This document shows positions 51,272 to 59,801 of a DNA stretch of 64,000 bases, one piece after another (position 1 is the first letter of the stretch; each line of letters opens with the position of its first letter). Source of the DNA: Sinanaerobacter chloroacetimidivorans. GTDB taxonomy: Bacteria > Bacillota > Clostridia > Peptostreptococcales > Anaerovoracaceae. Location: the NCBI RefSeq assembly GCF_018128545.1, contig NZ_JAGSND010000004.1, positions 246,870-310,869 of the forward strand. The letters are read 5' to 3'. The position numbers and the translations under genes are program-made. The notes beneath the pieces were generated by a model. It made no database searches. It was not told the DNA's origin and saw nothing but the letters and a program-made list of their open reading frames with translations.

Positions 51272-52054
51272 TTATAATATCGAGTTTTCTGTATCAGCAT
51301 GTTTCAAAGTCTCTATTACCTGATTCAAATAGGTTTTACTGATGGGACAAGCCAGATATGTTTTTTGAAAAGACGCAGTCCAGTTTCTTTTATCGATCCT
51401 CGCTATGGATTGCAATTGATCCACATTTAAGGCAAAGCATTTGTGACATCTGACGATATTCTGATGATTCAGCATTAGAAGTATTTCCGATAGACTTTTT
51501 CTTTTTATTTCATATACATCTCCGGTTTGCATGCGGATCTTACAGATCTTATTTTGTATTTCCAGATAAATGACATTCCTTAGGATAATTTTTACAGCCC
51601 CCGCCGATTGATGCAAATAGAGAACCTTATTTTTTTGTATGTTACTCTTTTGTCTCAAAAGTATCTTATCCAGGTATAAACCGATTTTCCCCTGAACGTC
51701 GATCGTATTCAGCGGCAATGAGATATAATTCTGTCTCTTATAGTTCTGATAGGTGGCTAAATAAGAGGATCCCACCAGGTCGTAGCTCTGTTTTGTGATG
51801 AATAAGACGGGCGTTTCTTTATAGGCACGCTTTGTTCTGATGGCTTCTTCCAGCTTATAACCGCTTATGGATTTTAATTGAACTTCAATGATGAACAGAT
51901 CGATAACCTGTTTGTTATTATAGATCAAACTTAATGCTTCTTCGGGTTCCGTAGTGGATAGGATACAAGTGGTCAAATCGTTGATTCGTATTACACTGCG
52001 CGCGATTTTATCAATATTCCGTCGGTCATTGCATATGATTAACACCGTGATCAT
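51272..52054 (-). CDS. LytTR response regulator with atypical receiver
   Basis: AGGAG precedes ATG 52054, giving 260 residues. Residues 1-125 form a receiver-like domain and 150-250 a LytTR DNA-binding domain (HQSAGAVKIILRNVIYLEI, YEIKRKSLSEILLML, VRCHKCFALNVDQLQS). At the phosphoacceptor position the sequence is LFIIEVQLKSISG, so Glu57 replaces the Asp, and the N-terminal acidic pair reads CND. A receiver with Glu may be constitutively active or act without phosphorylation. No histidine kinase is adjacent. Confidence 0.83.
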   Translation of the reverse strand: MITVLIICNDRRNIDKIARSVIRINDLTTCILSTTEPEEALSLIYNNKQVIDLFIIEVQLKSISGYKLEEAIRTKRAYKETPVLFITKQSYDLVGSSYLATYQNYKRQNYISLPLNTIDVQGKIGLYLDKILLRQKSNIQKNKVLYLHQSAGAVKIILRNVIYLEIQNKICKIRMQTGDVYEIKRKSLSEILLMLNHQNIVRCHKCFALNVDQLQSIARIDKRNWTASFQKTYLACPISKTYLNQVIETLKHADTENSIL

Positions 52055-52285
52055 GAGTTCTCTCCTGTTACAGATATTTCCTGCTAGGTTCGGTAGACTC
52101 ATTATAATATGCCGGATTCACTTCAAGCAATATAAAATCATGAAATTCCTGCAAACGGATCTCTGATGATTAAAATAGTACATTTAAAGACTTATAGGTA
52201 TATTTGGAGCACAGAATATTGATTTTTTCCCTGATTTTTATAATATATGAGATAGAAATACCTATCTTCCGGAGGAAAAACGAGA

Positions 52286-53242
52286 ATGACATTTATACCA
52301 TTTCTATTTCTAGCCATTGGCTTTTATACGGGAGTCCGTAACCTTCCTGAACGGTTTCTAAAAAAAGTCGATACTGTGATCAACGTTACGTTAGTTGTGT
52401 TAATGATTACGATAGGGGCCAATATTGGCATGAATCCCTTAGTTATGTCCAATCTGGGCAAGATCGGAATCCATTGTGTAGTAATCGCTGTAAACGCAAT
52501 TCTCTGCAGTATTTTATGTGTTCTGATTCTGGAAAAAACGGTTTTGCCGCTGGAAAAACTGCAGAAAGAACTCGCCTTTCATGAATTAAGCACTAATTCT
52601 GAACATCAAGTAAACGCAAATGACGGCAAAGATGGAAGTTCCCTGATTTTTATTATGCCGGCCGGTATTCTTTTCGGTGTTGTTCTGGGCTCCTGTGTTA
52701 TAGGGGAAGAAATGTCAGGAATGTTGAATATAGCCCTGATAGGATCCCTCATGATTCTCTATACCGGAGTTGGTATCGGAATCGGCCATAATAAAAAAGT
52801 ATTTCATTATGTCAGGCAGCTGGGTATGAAAATAATTCTCCTGCCGTTGGCCATCCTGATAGGCAGTCTGACAGGCGGGGCGCTGTCCGGAATCATTCTA
52901 AAGATAACGCCTCAAATATCAATTTTGTCAGCCGCTGGAATGAGCTATTACAGTATAACCGGCGCGTATATGACCAGCGCCTATGGGATTGAAACAGGGA
53001 CCTATGGCTTTCTCGTCAATGTGATGCGGGAGTTTTTTACCATTTTATTCATGCCGGTTTTGATCAAAATAAGTAAAGGAAGCCCCATTGCAGGAGGTGC
53101 TGCCGGTAATATGGATACGATGCTGATGCCGATCACAAAATTCGCAGGAGCCGAGCTTGGGCTGGCGGCGCTGATAACTGGGACGATACTTACCCTTGCG
53201 GTTCCGCTGCTTCTTCCCGTTTTGCATTTAATCTTTATATAA
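52286..53242 (+). CDS. lysO: LysO-family lysine exporter
   Basis: The 318-residue membrane protein contains the DUF340/LysO layout, an N-terminal four-span unit (FLFLAIGFYTGVRNLPERFL, TIGANIGMNPLVMSNLGKIG) and a larger C-terminal unit (GVVLGSCVIGEEMSGMLNIA, GAALSGI-like stretch, AAGMSYYSITGAYMTSAYG, TMLMPITKFAGAELG). E. coli LysO exports L-lysine and the toxic analogue thialysine. The charged loop at about 95-115 is cytoplasmic. It stands alone; no lysine riboswitch is visible in the 180-base gap upstream. Confidence 0.83.
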   Translation: MTFIPFLFLAIGFYTGVRNLPERFLKKVDTVINVTLVVLMITIGANIGMNPLVMSNLGKIGIHCVVIAVNAILCSILCVLILEKTVLPLEKLQKELAFHELSTNSEHQVNANDGKDGSSLIFIMPAGILFGVVLGSCVIGEEMSGMLNIALIGSLMILYTGVGIGIGHNKKVFHYVRQLGMKIILLPLAILIGSLTGGALSGIILKITPQISILSAAGMSYYSITGAYMTSAYGIETGTYGFLVNVMREFFTILFMPVLIKISKGSPIAGGAAGNMDTMLMPITKFAGAELGLAALITGTILTLAVPLLLPVLHLIFI

Positions 53243-53292
53243 AATAAAAGGGGATTGCTTCAGCAATTCCTCAATATTGATTAAACAACATC

Positions 53293-53325
53293 CTTCTGTT
53301 ATCATAATAACAGAAGATTTTTCTA
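53293..53325 (+). terminator. Intrinsic terminator of lysO
   Basis: CTTCTGTTAT (53293-53302) pairs with ATAACAGAAG (53307-53316) around CATA, then ATTTTTCTATTT. Confidence 0.88.
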
Positions 53326-53343
53326 TTTAATAAAGGTGAAACA

Positions 53344-55275
53344 TTGGCAAAACAATTATACATAACAGAAAAACCGTCCGTGGCAGCCAGCTTTGCAGGC
53401 GTGCTGGGCGTACAAATATCCTCGGCGGATCGAAGCAAGGGTTATGCTGAATCTGAACATTCCATCATAACATGGTGCTTTGGACACCTTGTGACGATGG
53501 CGTATCCCGATGCCTACAATCCGGAGTACAAGTCCTGGAGGGTAGAGCATCTTCCTATCATCCCAAAAGAATATAAATATGTTTTAATCGATAACAAGGG
53601 TACTGCAAAACAATTTGAGGTTATTAAGACCTTACTGTGCAGACAGGATGTGGACTTTATCTATGCCTGCACCGATAGTGGGCGGGAAGGTGAGTATATT
53701 TTCCGGCTGGTTTACCAGGAGAGTGGTTCGGATAAGCCGGCAAAGAGGGTATGGATTTCTTCACAGACAGAGGATGCGATAAAAAAGGGAATCGAAGAGG
53801 CAAAGAGTCTCAGCGATTATGATTCTCTGGGCAAAGCGGCTTACTGCAGGGCGAAAGAGGATTGGCTCTTCGGCATGAATTTCAGCAGGCTGTACACCTG
53901 TCGATACGGGCGTAAGCTGGCGGCTGCTCTTTCCGAAGAAAAATCAGCTGTGATTCCTGTCGGAAGAGTCATGACCTGTGTTCTGGGACTGATTGTAGAC
54001 CGGGAATTGGAAATCCGGAACTTTGTACCGAAGCCATATTATGGAGTTACCGCTAATTTTCTGTCAAAAGACAGCGGCATCTCTTATAAAGGCAGATGGC
54101 AGCAGAAGAAAAAAGGTGATAAAAATCAGACGGACGATCCGGAAAATGAAGATAAATATATCAGCAAGGAAGAAGCTGAGGAAGTAATAAAAAAACTGGA
54201 AGGTCATGAGGCTGTCGTTAAAAAAGTTGAAGTAAAGGTGAAAAAAGAACAGGCTCCACTTCTTTTTAACCTTGCTGAATTGCAGTCGGAAGCCAACAAG
54301 AAATTTAAGCTGTCTGTTAATCGTACGTTGGAAATTGCGCAAGATCTCTACGAGAAAAAGATGATTTCCTATCCAAGAACCGACAGCAGAGTGTTATCTA
54401 CGGACGTGCTTCCGGAACTGCCCAAGATTCTGAATGGCCTGTATACCAACGCGGATTTTAAGGAATCAGTTCTCAGAATCAAGGAATTCGGCAAACTGGC
54501 CATTGACAAGACCTCAAAAAGGTATGTTGATGACAGCAAAGTAACAGACCATTACGCCATTATTCCAACCTATGTGACGACAGATTTATCAAAGATGACA
54601 CCCGATGCCAGAAATGTGTATAGTTTGATCGTAAAACGGTTTCTTGCCATTTTCTATCCTCCCGCGGAGTATAATACGGTGAAGGTTGAAACCGGTATTG
54701 CGCAAGAAATCTTTGTAACGAATTCAAAAACGCTGAATGTCCCGGGTTGGAAAGAGGTTTATGATCTATCTTCAAAAAAAGAAGAAGAATTATCTGAATC
54801 TCCCATTCAAAATTTAGTCAAAAAAGAAGCCTGTGAAGTAATTGGATTTGATCTGGAGGAGAAGGAAACCAGACCGCCGTCTCGTTTTACTGACGGTTCT
54901 CTGATCATAACCATGGAAAAAGCAGGAAAGTACATAGAGAATGAAGAACTGAGAGAGCAGATCAAAACCTGTGGCATCGGCACATCAGCTACTCGGGCAG
55001 GTATTATTAAAAAGCTGGTTGATATTGGGCATATTAAAATAAATGGAAAGACTCAGATCGTGACCCCCGAGCCAAAAGGAGAAGCGATTGTATCACTGGT
55101 GCGGCAGACCGCAAAGGAATTGCTGAATCCCACCCTCACTGCCAGCTGGGAAAAGGGTCTGTTCATGATTGAAAATCAGGAGATCACAACGGAAATTTTT
55201 GAGGAAAAACTGACCCAATATATTACCAGAACCATCGAAAGGGTAAAAAGAACAGGATACGGTACCAAACAATGA
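53344..55275 (+). CDS. topB: DNA topoisomerase III
   Basis: A TTG start at 53344 follows AAAGGTG. The 643-residue type IA topoisomerase has the TOPRIM domain (ITEKPSVAASFAGVLG, ACTDSGREGEYIFRLVY) and the active-site tyrosine in MISYPRTDSRVLS (near 340). IGTSATRAGIIKKLVDIGHI and ASWEKGLFMIENQEIT complete the core. A charged insertion at about 255-300 is Lys/Glu-rich. There are no C-terminal zinc ribbons, as usual for TopB compared with TopA. It decatenates and relaxes single-stranded regions. Confidence 0.93.
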   Translation: MAKQLYITEKPSVAASFAGVLGVQISSADRSKGYAESEHSIITWCFGHLVTMAYPDAYNPEYKSWRVEHLPIIPKEYKYVLIDNKGTAKQFEVIKTLLCRQDVDFIYACTDSGREGEYIFRLVYQESGSDKPAKRVWISSQTEDAIKKGIEEAKSLSDYDSLGKAAYCRAKEDWLFGMNFSRLYTCRYGRKLAAALSEEKSAVIPVGRVMTCVLGLIVDRELEIRNFVPKPYYGVTANFLSKDSGISYKGRWQQKKKGDKNQTDDPENEDKYISKEEAEEVIKKLEGHEAVVKKVEVKVKKEQAPLLFNLAELQSEANKKFKLSVNRTLEIAQDLYEKKMISYPRTDSRVLSTDVLPELPKILNGLYTNADFKESVLRIKEFGKLAIDKTSKRYVDDSKVTDHYAIIPTYVTTDLSKMTPDARNVYSLIVKRFLAIFYPPAEYNTVKVETGIAQEIFVTNSKTLNVPGWKEVYDLSSKKEEELSESPIQNLVKKEACEVIGFDLEEKETRPPSRFTDGSLIITMEKAGKYIENEELREQIKTCGIGTSATRAGIIKKLVDIGHIKINGKTQIVTPEPKGEAIVSLVRQTAKELLNPTLTASWEKGLFMIENQEITTEIFEEKLTQYITRTIERVKRTGYGTKQ

Positions 55276-56150
55276 TTTATCTAAAAAGCTTTTATCTGCC
55301 ATCACTGGATGAGGAAGAACTGGACAATCCGACGCCCCATGCGTATCCTTACGGGATTTTTCCTTATAAAGACCTGCAGCAAATTCGGTTTCGGCCTGTC
55401 ACCATTTTTTACGGGGGCAACGGATCAGGTAAATCCACTTTGCTTAATCTCATCGCAGAAAAGCTTAAGCTTCCTAGAAATACCTTATTTAATACCAATT
55501 CCAAATTTGACGGATACGTGGATAAATTCTGCAGCTTTGTAACGGAAACCGATGAGGACGGTCTGCATATGGACATTCCTCTGGGCAGTAAAATCATAAC
55601 CAGTGAAGATATATTTGACAGCATATTAACGGTCAGGGATGAAAACCAGAAGATTGACAAACGAAAAATACAACAGGAAAAAGAATACCTGGAAGCGAGG
55701 TATGGACATGTTCGGTTTGGATCTTTGGATGATTATGAAGACCTGAAGAAACAAAATGCAGCCAGAAGACAGACGATGACGTACTTTGTAACCGACCGGG
55801 CCGGTAAAAATATCGATCAATTCTCTAATGGAGAAACTGCTTTGGCTTATTTTGACAGAACTTTTGAATCAGGCAGGCTATATTTATTGGACGAGCCTGA
55901 AAACAGCCTGTCTCCCAAGTTTCAGCTGCAGCTTGCACAATTAATCACCCAGTGTGCACATTATTTAGGCTGCCAGTTTATAATAGCATCCCATTCTCCT
56001 TTCATCCTGTCTTTGGAGGATGCACAGGTCTATGATCTTGACTCGGTACCGGCAAGGGTAAAAGAGTGGCATCAATTGGAAAACATGAAAATATACTATG
56101 ATCTGTTTCATTCCTTTCAGCATGATTTTCAGCAGAACGACAAAGAATAA
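55272..56150 (+). CDS. AAA-family ATPase overlapping topB
   Basis: ATG overlaps the topB stop (ATGA). The 292-residue protein is an ABC/SMC-like ATPase of the small AAA_21 type: Walker A YGGNGSGKST, signature-like FSNGETALAYF, Walker B LYLLDEPENSLSPKFQLQL and the switch His in IASHSPF. There is no coiled coil and no nuclease domain. The close overlap with topB suggests a shared role in DNA handling or only co-expression. Similar ATPases also occur in defence pairs, but no partner is next to it. Confidence 0.8.
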   Translation: MIYLKSFYLPSLDEEELDNPTPHAYPYGIFPYKDLQQIRFRPVTIFYGGNGSGKSTLLNLIAEKLKLPRNTLFNTNSKFDGYVDKFCSFVTETDEDGLHMDIPLGSKIITSEDIFDSILTVRDENQKIDKRKIQQEKEYLEARYGHVRFGSLDDYEDLKKQNAARRQTMTYFVTDRAGKNIDQFSNGETALAYFDRTFESGRLYLLDEPENSLSPKFQLQLAQLITQCAHYLGCQFIIASHSPFILSLEDAQVYDLDSVPARVKEWHQLENMKIYYDLFHSFQHDFQQNDKE

Positions 56151-56213
56151 TAAAGGATGATAAAGACGGAAGAAAGTTTAGGGAAATAGTATTAATGGTA
56201 AGGAGATGATTTT

Positions 56214-56984
56214 ATGGAAAACCTGTCATCTTTGGATTTGTCATTCATTGCACCCTGCGGGATAAACTGCCGTATCTGTATGGCCCATCTCCGGGACAAG
56301 AGAAAGTGTTCCGGGTGCAACAGCACTGATGTGGAGAAGCCTCCACATTGTACTACTTGCAGAATAAAGAACTGTGAAGTTATCAAAGAAAGCAAAACAA
56401 AATTGTGCTGCGAATGTGCAAAGTTTCCTTGTCTGCGGATGCGTCAGATGGATAAGAGATACCGGACAAGCTATGGAATGAGCATCATTGAGAATTTATT
56501 GGGGATAAAAAACCACGGAATGGATCAGTTTTTGGAAACAGAGAAAATAAAGTGGACATGCAAAACCTGCAGCGGCATCATTTGTGTACATAGAGGATAT
56601 TGTATAAATTGCAAGGAGGAAGCGGGACCTATGATTCATTCCATAGATGAGTATATAAAAGATTTTCCCATTGAAGTTCAAAAAATGCTGGAGGAGCTGC
56701 GGATTACCATTAAAAACAATGCTCCGGATGCAAAGGAGAAAATCAGTTATCAGATGCCGACGTTTTATTTAAACGGTAATTTAGTTCATTTTGCCGCACA
56801 TATGAACCATATCGGATTTTATCCGGCGCCAAGCGGTATTGAAGCGTTTAAGAATGAACTGAAATCCTATAAAAGTGCAAAGGGTTCCGTTCAATTCCCT
56901 CTGGATCAACCGCTCCCCCTGGAGCTGATCGTCAAAATCATAAAATTCAGAGTGGAAGAGAATATGAAAAAATCTAAAAAATAA
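56214..56984 (+). CDS. DUF3795-DUF1801 fusion protein
   Basis: The 256-residue protein opens with a Cys-rich DUF3795 domain (residues 10-130): APCGINCRICMAHL, CSGCNS, HCTTCRIKNC, LCCECAKFPC, then CKTCSGIICVHRGYCINC, nearly twenty cysteines that could hold zinc or Fe-S. From about 140 to 255 it has a DUF1801/YdhG-like domain (IDEYIKDFPIEVQKMLEELR, FAAHMNHIGFYPAPSGIEAF), an alpha-beta fold resembling an iron-chaperone frataxin-like fold. The two are usually separate proteins. AAGGAG precedes ATG. Function unknown; metal handling is a guess from the fold names. Confidence 0.78.
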   Translation: MENLSSLDLSFIAPCGINCRICMAHLRDKRKCSGCNSTDVEKPPHCTTCRIKNCEVIKESKTKLCCECAKFPCLRMRQMDKRYRTSYGMSIIENLLGIKNHGMDQFLETEKIKWTCKTCSGIICVHRGYCINCKEEAGPMIHSIDEYIKDFPIEVQKMLEELRITIKNNAPDAKEKISYQMPTFYLNGNLVHFAAHMNHIGFYPAPSGIEAFKNELKSYKSAKGSVQFPLDQPLPLELIVKIIKFRVEENMKKSKK

Positions 56985-57043
56985 GTTTTCTTGCAGTACT
57001 TTCTCTTTTCAGGTACAATTCAGATAGTATTGGGGGTAGACTT

Positions 57044-57307
57044 ATGAAACATACAGGAAAGAAATTATGGGCAGTATTTGGTGGGATCATTGTACTGACA
57101 GGCATCGTGCTGTTTATGGAAGGAAGACAACAAGAAGCCGCATCTATCGGAATTATCGGAGGGGCTGACGGACCTACGGCTATTTATGTTTCCGGCAAGA
57201 TCTGGCCGTCTGTGGGAAGTTACATAGTGTTAGCAGCTCTCGCTGCAGCCGCGGTTTTTTTCTGCCTGAAGGTAAGAAGCGAAAAGAAAAATAGGGAGCG
57301 TAAATGA
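57044..57307 (+). CDS. Small two-span membrane protein with the OadB signature motif
   Basis: This 87-residue protein has a span at 8-26 (LWAVFGGIIVLTGIVLFME) and another at 58-76 (VGSYIVLAALAAAAVFFCL). Between them it carries SIGIIGGADGPTAIYVSG, the near-exact signature of the beta subunit of Na+-pumping oxaloacetate-type decarboxylases (GIIGGADGPTAIY), whose full length is about 370-430 residues. The loop there lies in the ion path. The rest does not resemble the beta subunit. GGGGGT precedes ATG. Family members of this size have no function I know. Confidence 0.75.
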   Translation: MKHTGKKLWAVFGGIIVLTGIVLFMEGRQQEAASIGIIGGADGPTAIYVSGKIWPSVGSYIVLAALAAAAVFFCLKVRSEKKNRERK

Positions 57308-57504
57308 TCTTGGATGAAAAGGAATTAGACAGGAGGGACCATATACTTGAAAATGGGTTGGATACCTGCACCTGCAAGAGAGTAAATTGCGAACGGCACG
57401 GGAAATGCGAAGCATGCATTGAGCATCATAAAACCAAGAGATATGAACCTTTCTGCAAGAGAAAAAGGAAAGAAAAGACAAAGAGAATGAAGTCCCAAGT
57501 GTGA
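57304..57504 (+). CDS. Small Cys-rich basic protein
   Basis: The ATG overlaps the stop of the OadB-motif gene by four bases, which supports translation. The 66-residue product has CTCKRVNCERHGKCEAC followed by IEHH and a single C near 51, so five to six cysteines in a zinc-binding-like pattern, then a strongly basic tail (KRKRKEKTKRMK). This CxCxxxxCxxHGxCxxC motif recurs in short uncharacterised Clostridia proteins. No function is known. Confidence 0.65.
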   Translation: MILDEKELDRRDHILENGLDTCTCKRVNCERHGKCEACIEHHKTKRYEPFCKRKRKEKTKRMKSQV

Positions 57505-57514
57505 ATGAAACATC

Positions 57515-57543
57515 TGAATTGGCAGCGGAATTCTGCCAATTCA
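57515..57543. terminator. Hairpin between convergent genes, probable terminator
   Basis: TGAATTGGCAG (57515-57525) pairs with CTGCCAATTCA (57533-57543), an 11-pair perfect stem. Neither side has a long T run, so termination is likely but not certain. Confidence 0.55.
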
Positions 57544-57589
57544 GTCAATAGAGAATCAAACAAATAAGAAGGCGGTTTTTCAAGGCACT

Positions 57590-58591
57590 TTACCGGCTTC
57601 GCATTTCGTTGATGTTTTTAATTAAAATGGACATAGTGCCGTCCTGATTGACGATGAATTCTACCTTTCTCGTATCATTCAGCAGTTCGGTGGGGATATC
57701 CATCTTAATCCCGATATCGGTAATAATCTTGTGGCTTCTTTCCAATTTTGTATAGATTTGCTGGTTGATCTTGATCTTGTCCTCGGAAAAGCCCTTTTTT
57801 GACAACTCACTTTTATACTGATCCTGCATATCCGGGCTGTCTGAAAAGACTTCCTTCGCAAGACTGTCGATGTGAACCTCCATATTTTCATCGGTATTAT
57901 TTAGGATGGCGGCCTTGATTTCCGCACTCTTCAGGGAATCACCGCTATAATATTTCTTGACGATTTGCTCCGCAGACTTTTCAACGATCTTCACCTGCTC
58001 CTTGTAGGAACGTGCCGGCTGGGTTTTCATAAAAAGAGAGGAGAGATAGAAATCACGCTGTCCGTCGATTTCGTATTTTTTCTCTTTGATCTGAATCGTA
58101 AAGTCCTGCAGATTGATCATAATACACTCATCCACCTTTTGTGATTCACTGGGAAAGAGCGTTCTGTATTTTAACATTCCGATCTCGGTGCCGCTGTCAG
58201 CATTTTGTATTCTATGGGTATAGGCTTCTTTGTAATTAAATTTAATGATTCCTAAATATCGATGCCCGTCCTTTATAAAAGTGCAGAAGAAAACATCGGC
58301 AGATGGAATATCAGGATTTGAAATCATGATCTGGTACAAAGAATCCGCCATTTGACGCGTATGGGAAAGAAAATTATCCTCGTTGGTATTCAAGATCAGA
58401 TCTTTGATCGGATGATCTATTTGCTCAAAAACACATTCTTTGATCTCACTGTCACCCAGGAGCCGGGTTATATGCTTTTCCAGATATTCCATCGGTTCTG
58501 CAAGTTCCATCACTTTATCGGAGAGGATAGGGGCACCCACGCTGGTATCAAGAATATGTAAAATTCCTTTTTTTATTGATATTTCATTCAA
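57590..58591 (-). CDS. Nucleoid-associated protein (NdpA/YejK family)
   Basis: The 333-residue protein matches the NA37 family: ISIKKGILHILDTSVGAPIL at the start, DVFFCTFIKDGHRYLGIIKFNYKEAYTH in the core and DGQRDFYLSSLFMKTQPARSYKEQVKIVEKSAEQIV later. YejK associates with the nucleoid in E. coli. No enzymatic motif is present. It is divergent from aroK; in the gap an inverted ATTGATAT/ATATCAAT pair (58674-58712) straddles A/T-rich DNA. Confidence 0.82.
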   Translation of the reverse strand: MNEISIKKGILHILDTSVGAPILSDKVMELAEPMEYLEKHITRLLGDSEIKECVFEQIDHPIKDLILNTNEDNFLSHTRQMADSLYQIMISNPDIPSADVFFCTFIKDGHRYLGIIKFNYKEAYTHRIQNADSGTEIGMLKYRTLFPSESQKVDECIMINLQDFTIQIKEKKYEIDGQRDFYLSSLFMKTQPARSYKEQVKIVEKSAEQIVKKYYSGDSLKSAEIKAAILNNTDENMEVHIDSLAKEVFSDSPDMQDQYKSELSKKGFSEDKIKINQQIYTKLERSHKIITDIGIKMDIPTELLNDTRKVEFIVNQDGTMSILIKNINEMRSR

Positions 58592-58730
58592 TTTGTCATC
58601 ACCTCACGGACTATTATAGTATGAAATAAAAAAACACGAAACCCTTTTCTCTTTATATAATAAAAAATGGGTATTGATATAGTAATATATTAATACGGAT
58701 TATTAATATCAATGATACAGAAGGAGAATT

Positions 58731-59252
58731 ATGAAAAATATTGTACTAATAGGAATGCCGGGCTGCGGCAAGAGCACCATTGGGGTGGTTCTTGCAAAAG
58801 TAATGGGCTATCAATTTATAGATTCTGATTTGCTGATTCAGGAGCAGGAAAACAGGCTGCTGAGTGAGATCATACAGCAGGAAGGAATAGAAGGTTTTAA
58901 TGAAATCGAGAATAAAGTCAATGCATCGATCCGGGCAAAGAAGGCCGTGATAGCCACCGGCGGCAGCGTCATCTACGGCAAAGAAGCCACGAAACATCTG
59001 CGGGATATCGGCGTTGTGGTCTATATCAGCCTGCCTTATGAAGAAATCGAGTCCCGACTTGGTGATCTGGTGGAAAGGGGAATTACAATTCAGGAGGGGC
59101 AAACTCTGAGAGATCTTTATCAAGAGCGTTGTCCTTTATATGAAGAACAGGCCCATATTATGATTAATACGCAAGGTCTGGAAATCAGAGATTCCGTAAA
59201 GTTGATCAAAGAGAAATATGAGCAGTATGTAGAACAACCAAATTTGTTATAA
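58731..59252 (+). CDS. aroK: Shikimate kinase
   Basis: The 173-residue kinase has Walker A GMPGCGKSTIG (residues 8-18), the shikimate-binding DSDLLIQEQE with FNEIENK, TGGSVI for the second site, and a lid region LRDLYQERCPLYEEQA. It phosphorylates shikimate at O3 in the aromatic amino acid pathway. No other aro gene is next to it. The second Asp of the DxD motif is present (FIDSD), which supports shikimate over gluconate as substrate. Confidence 0.88.
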   Translation: MKNIVLIGMPGCGKSTIGVVLAKVMGYQFIDSDLLIQEQENRLLSEIIQQEGIEGFNEIENKVNASIRAKKAVIATGGSVIYGKEATKHLRDIGVVVYISLPYEEIESRLGDLVERGITIQEGQTLRDLYQERCPLYEEQAHIMINTQGLEIRDSVKLIKEKYEQYVEQPNLL

Positions 59253-59315
59253 AAAAGCGTTATGTTTTTTCCTCTAAAGAAAATAAGGGGAATTTTTAAA
59301 GCAGGAGGGAATGGT

Positions 59316-59774
59316 ATGGAGATCAAAATCATATCCGAAGAGACATTAGAAGAAGCGCTTGACTTGATCTGGTCGGTTTTCCTGGAATTTGAAGGTCCCG
59401 AATATACCGAGGAGGGGATCAATGAGTTTAAAAAGACTATTGACTTTAATTCTATCCTTGAAAAGGTAAAAGCAAATCAAGTAATCTTATGGGGATGCTT
59501 TCTTGAAGGAACGCTTGCAGGAGTTTTGGGAATTAGGGATAAGACCCATATCTGTCTGCTTTTCGTCAGGAAAGAGTTGCATAAGCAAGGAATTGCAAAG
59601 GGGCTCTTTCAGAAAATGAAAGAAATCTGTGAAATAGAGAGTCCTGCCGCAAAGATTACTGTAAACTCTTCACCCTATGCGGTTCAAATTTATAGACGGC
59701 TAGGATTTTCCGCGACCGATAAAGAACAGACTGTGAATGGAATTCGGTTTACACCCATGGAATATTTTGAATGA
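59316..59774 (+). CDS. GNAT-family N-acetyltransferase
   Basis: GGAGG six bases before ATG 59316 gives 152 residues; the frame from 59262 has no such site. It has a typical GNAT layout: EALDLIWSVFLEFEGPEYTEEG at the start, GVLGIRDKTHICLLFVRKELHKQGIAKGLF for the acetyl-CoA P-loop (motif A Q/RxxGxG/A in KQGIAKGL), and KITVNSSPYAVQIYRRLGFS near the end. Substrate unknown. It may be co-transcribed with vanW-like and aroK. Confidence 0.87.
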   Translation: MEIKIISEETLEEALDLIWSVFLEFEGPEYTEEGINEFKKTIDFNSILEKVKANQVILWGCFLEGTLAGVLGIRDKTHICLLFVRKELHKQGIAKGLFQKMKEICEIESPAAKITVNSSPYAVQIYRRLGFSATDKEQTVNGIRFTPMEYFE

Positions 59775-59801
59775 AGAAAATCTAGCTTAAAAGGGGTTAG
59801 A

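Noticed and set aside
52103..52285. Lysine riboswitch before lysO
   Set aside because: The gap is too short and lacks the conserved five-helix core sequences.
55272..56150. Phage defence system
   Set aside because: The ATPase has no adjacent nuclease, toxin or membrane effector, and its partner is a housekeeping topoisomerase.
57044..57504. Toxin-antitoxin pair
   Set aside because: The size and overlap fit, but the OadB motif and the Cys-rich partner match no known toxin or antitoxin family.
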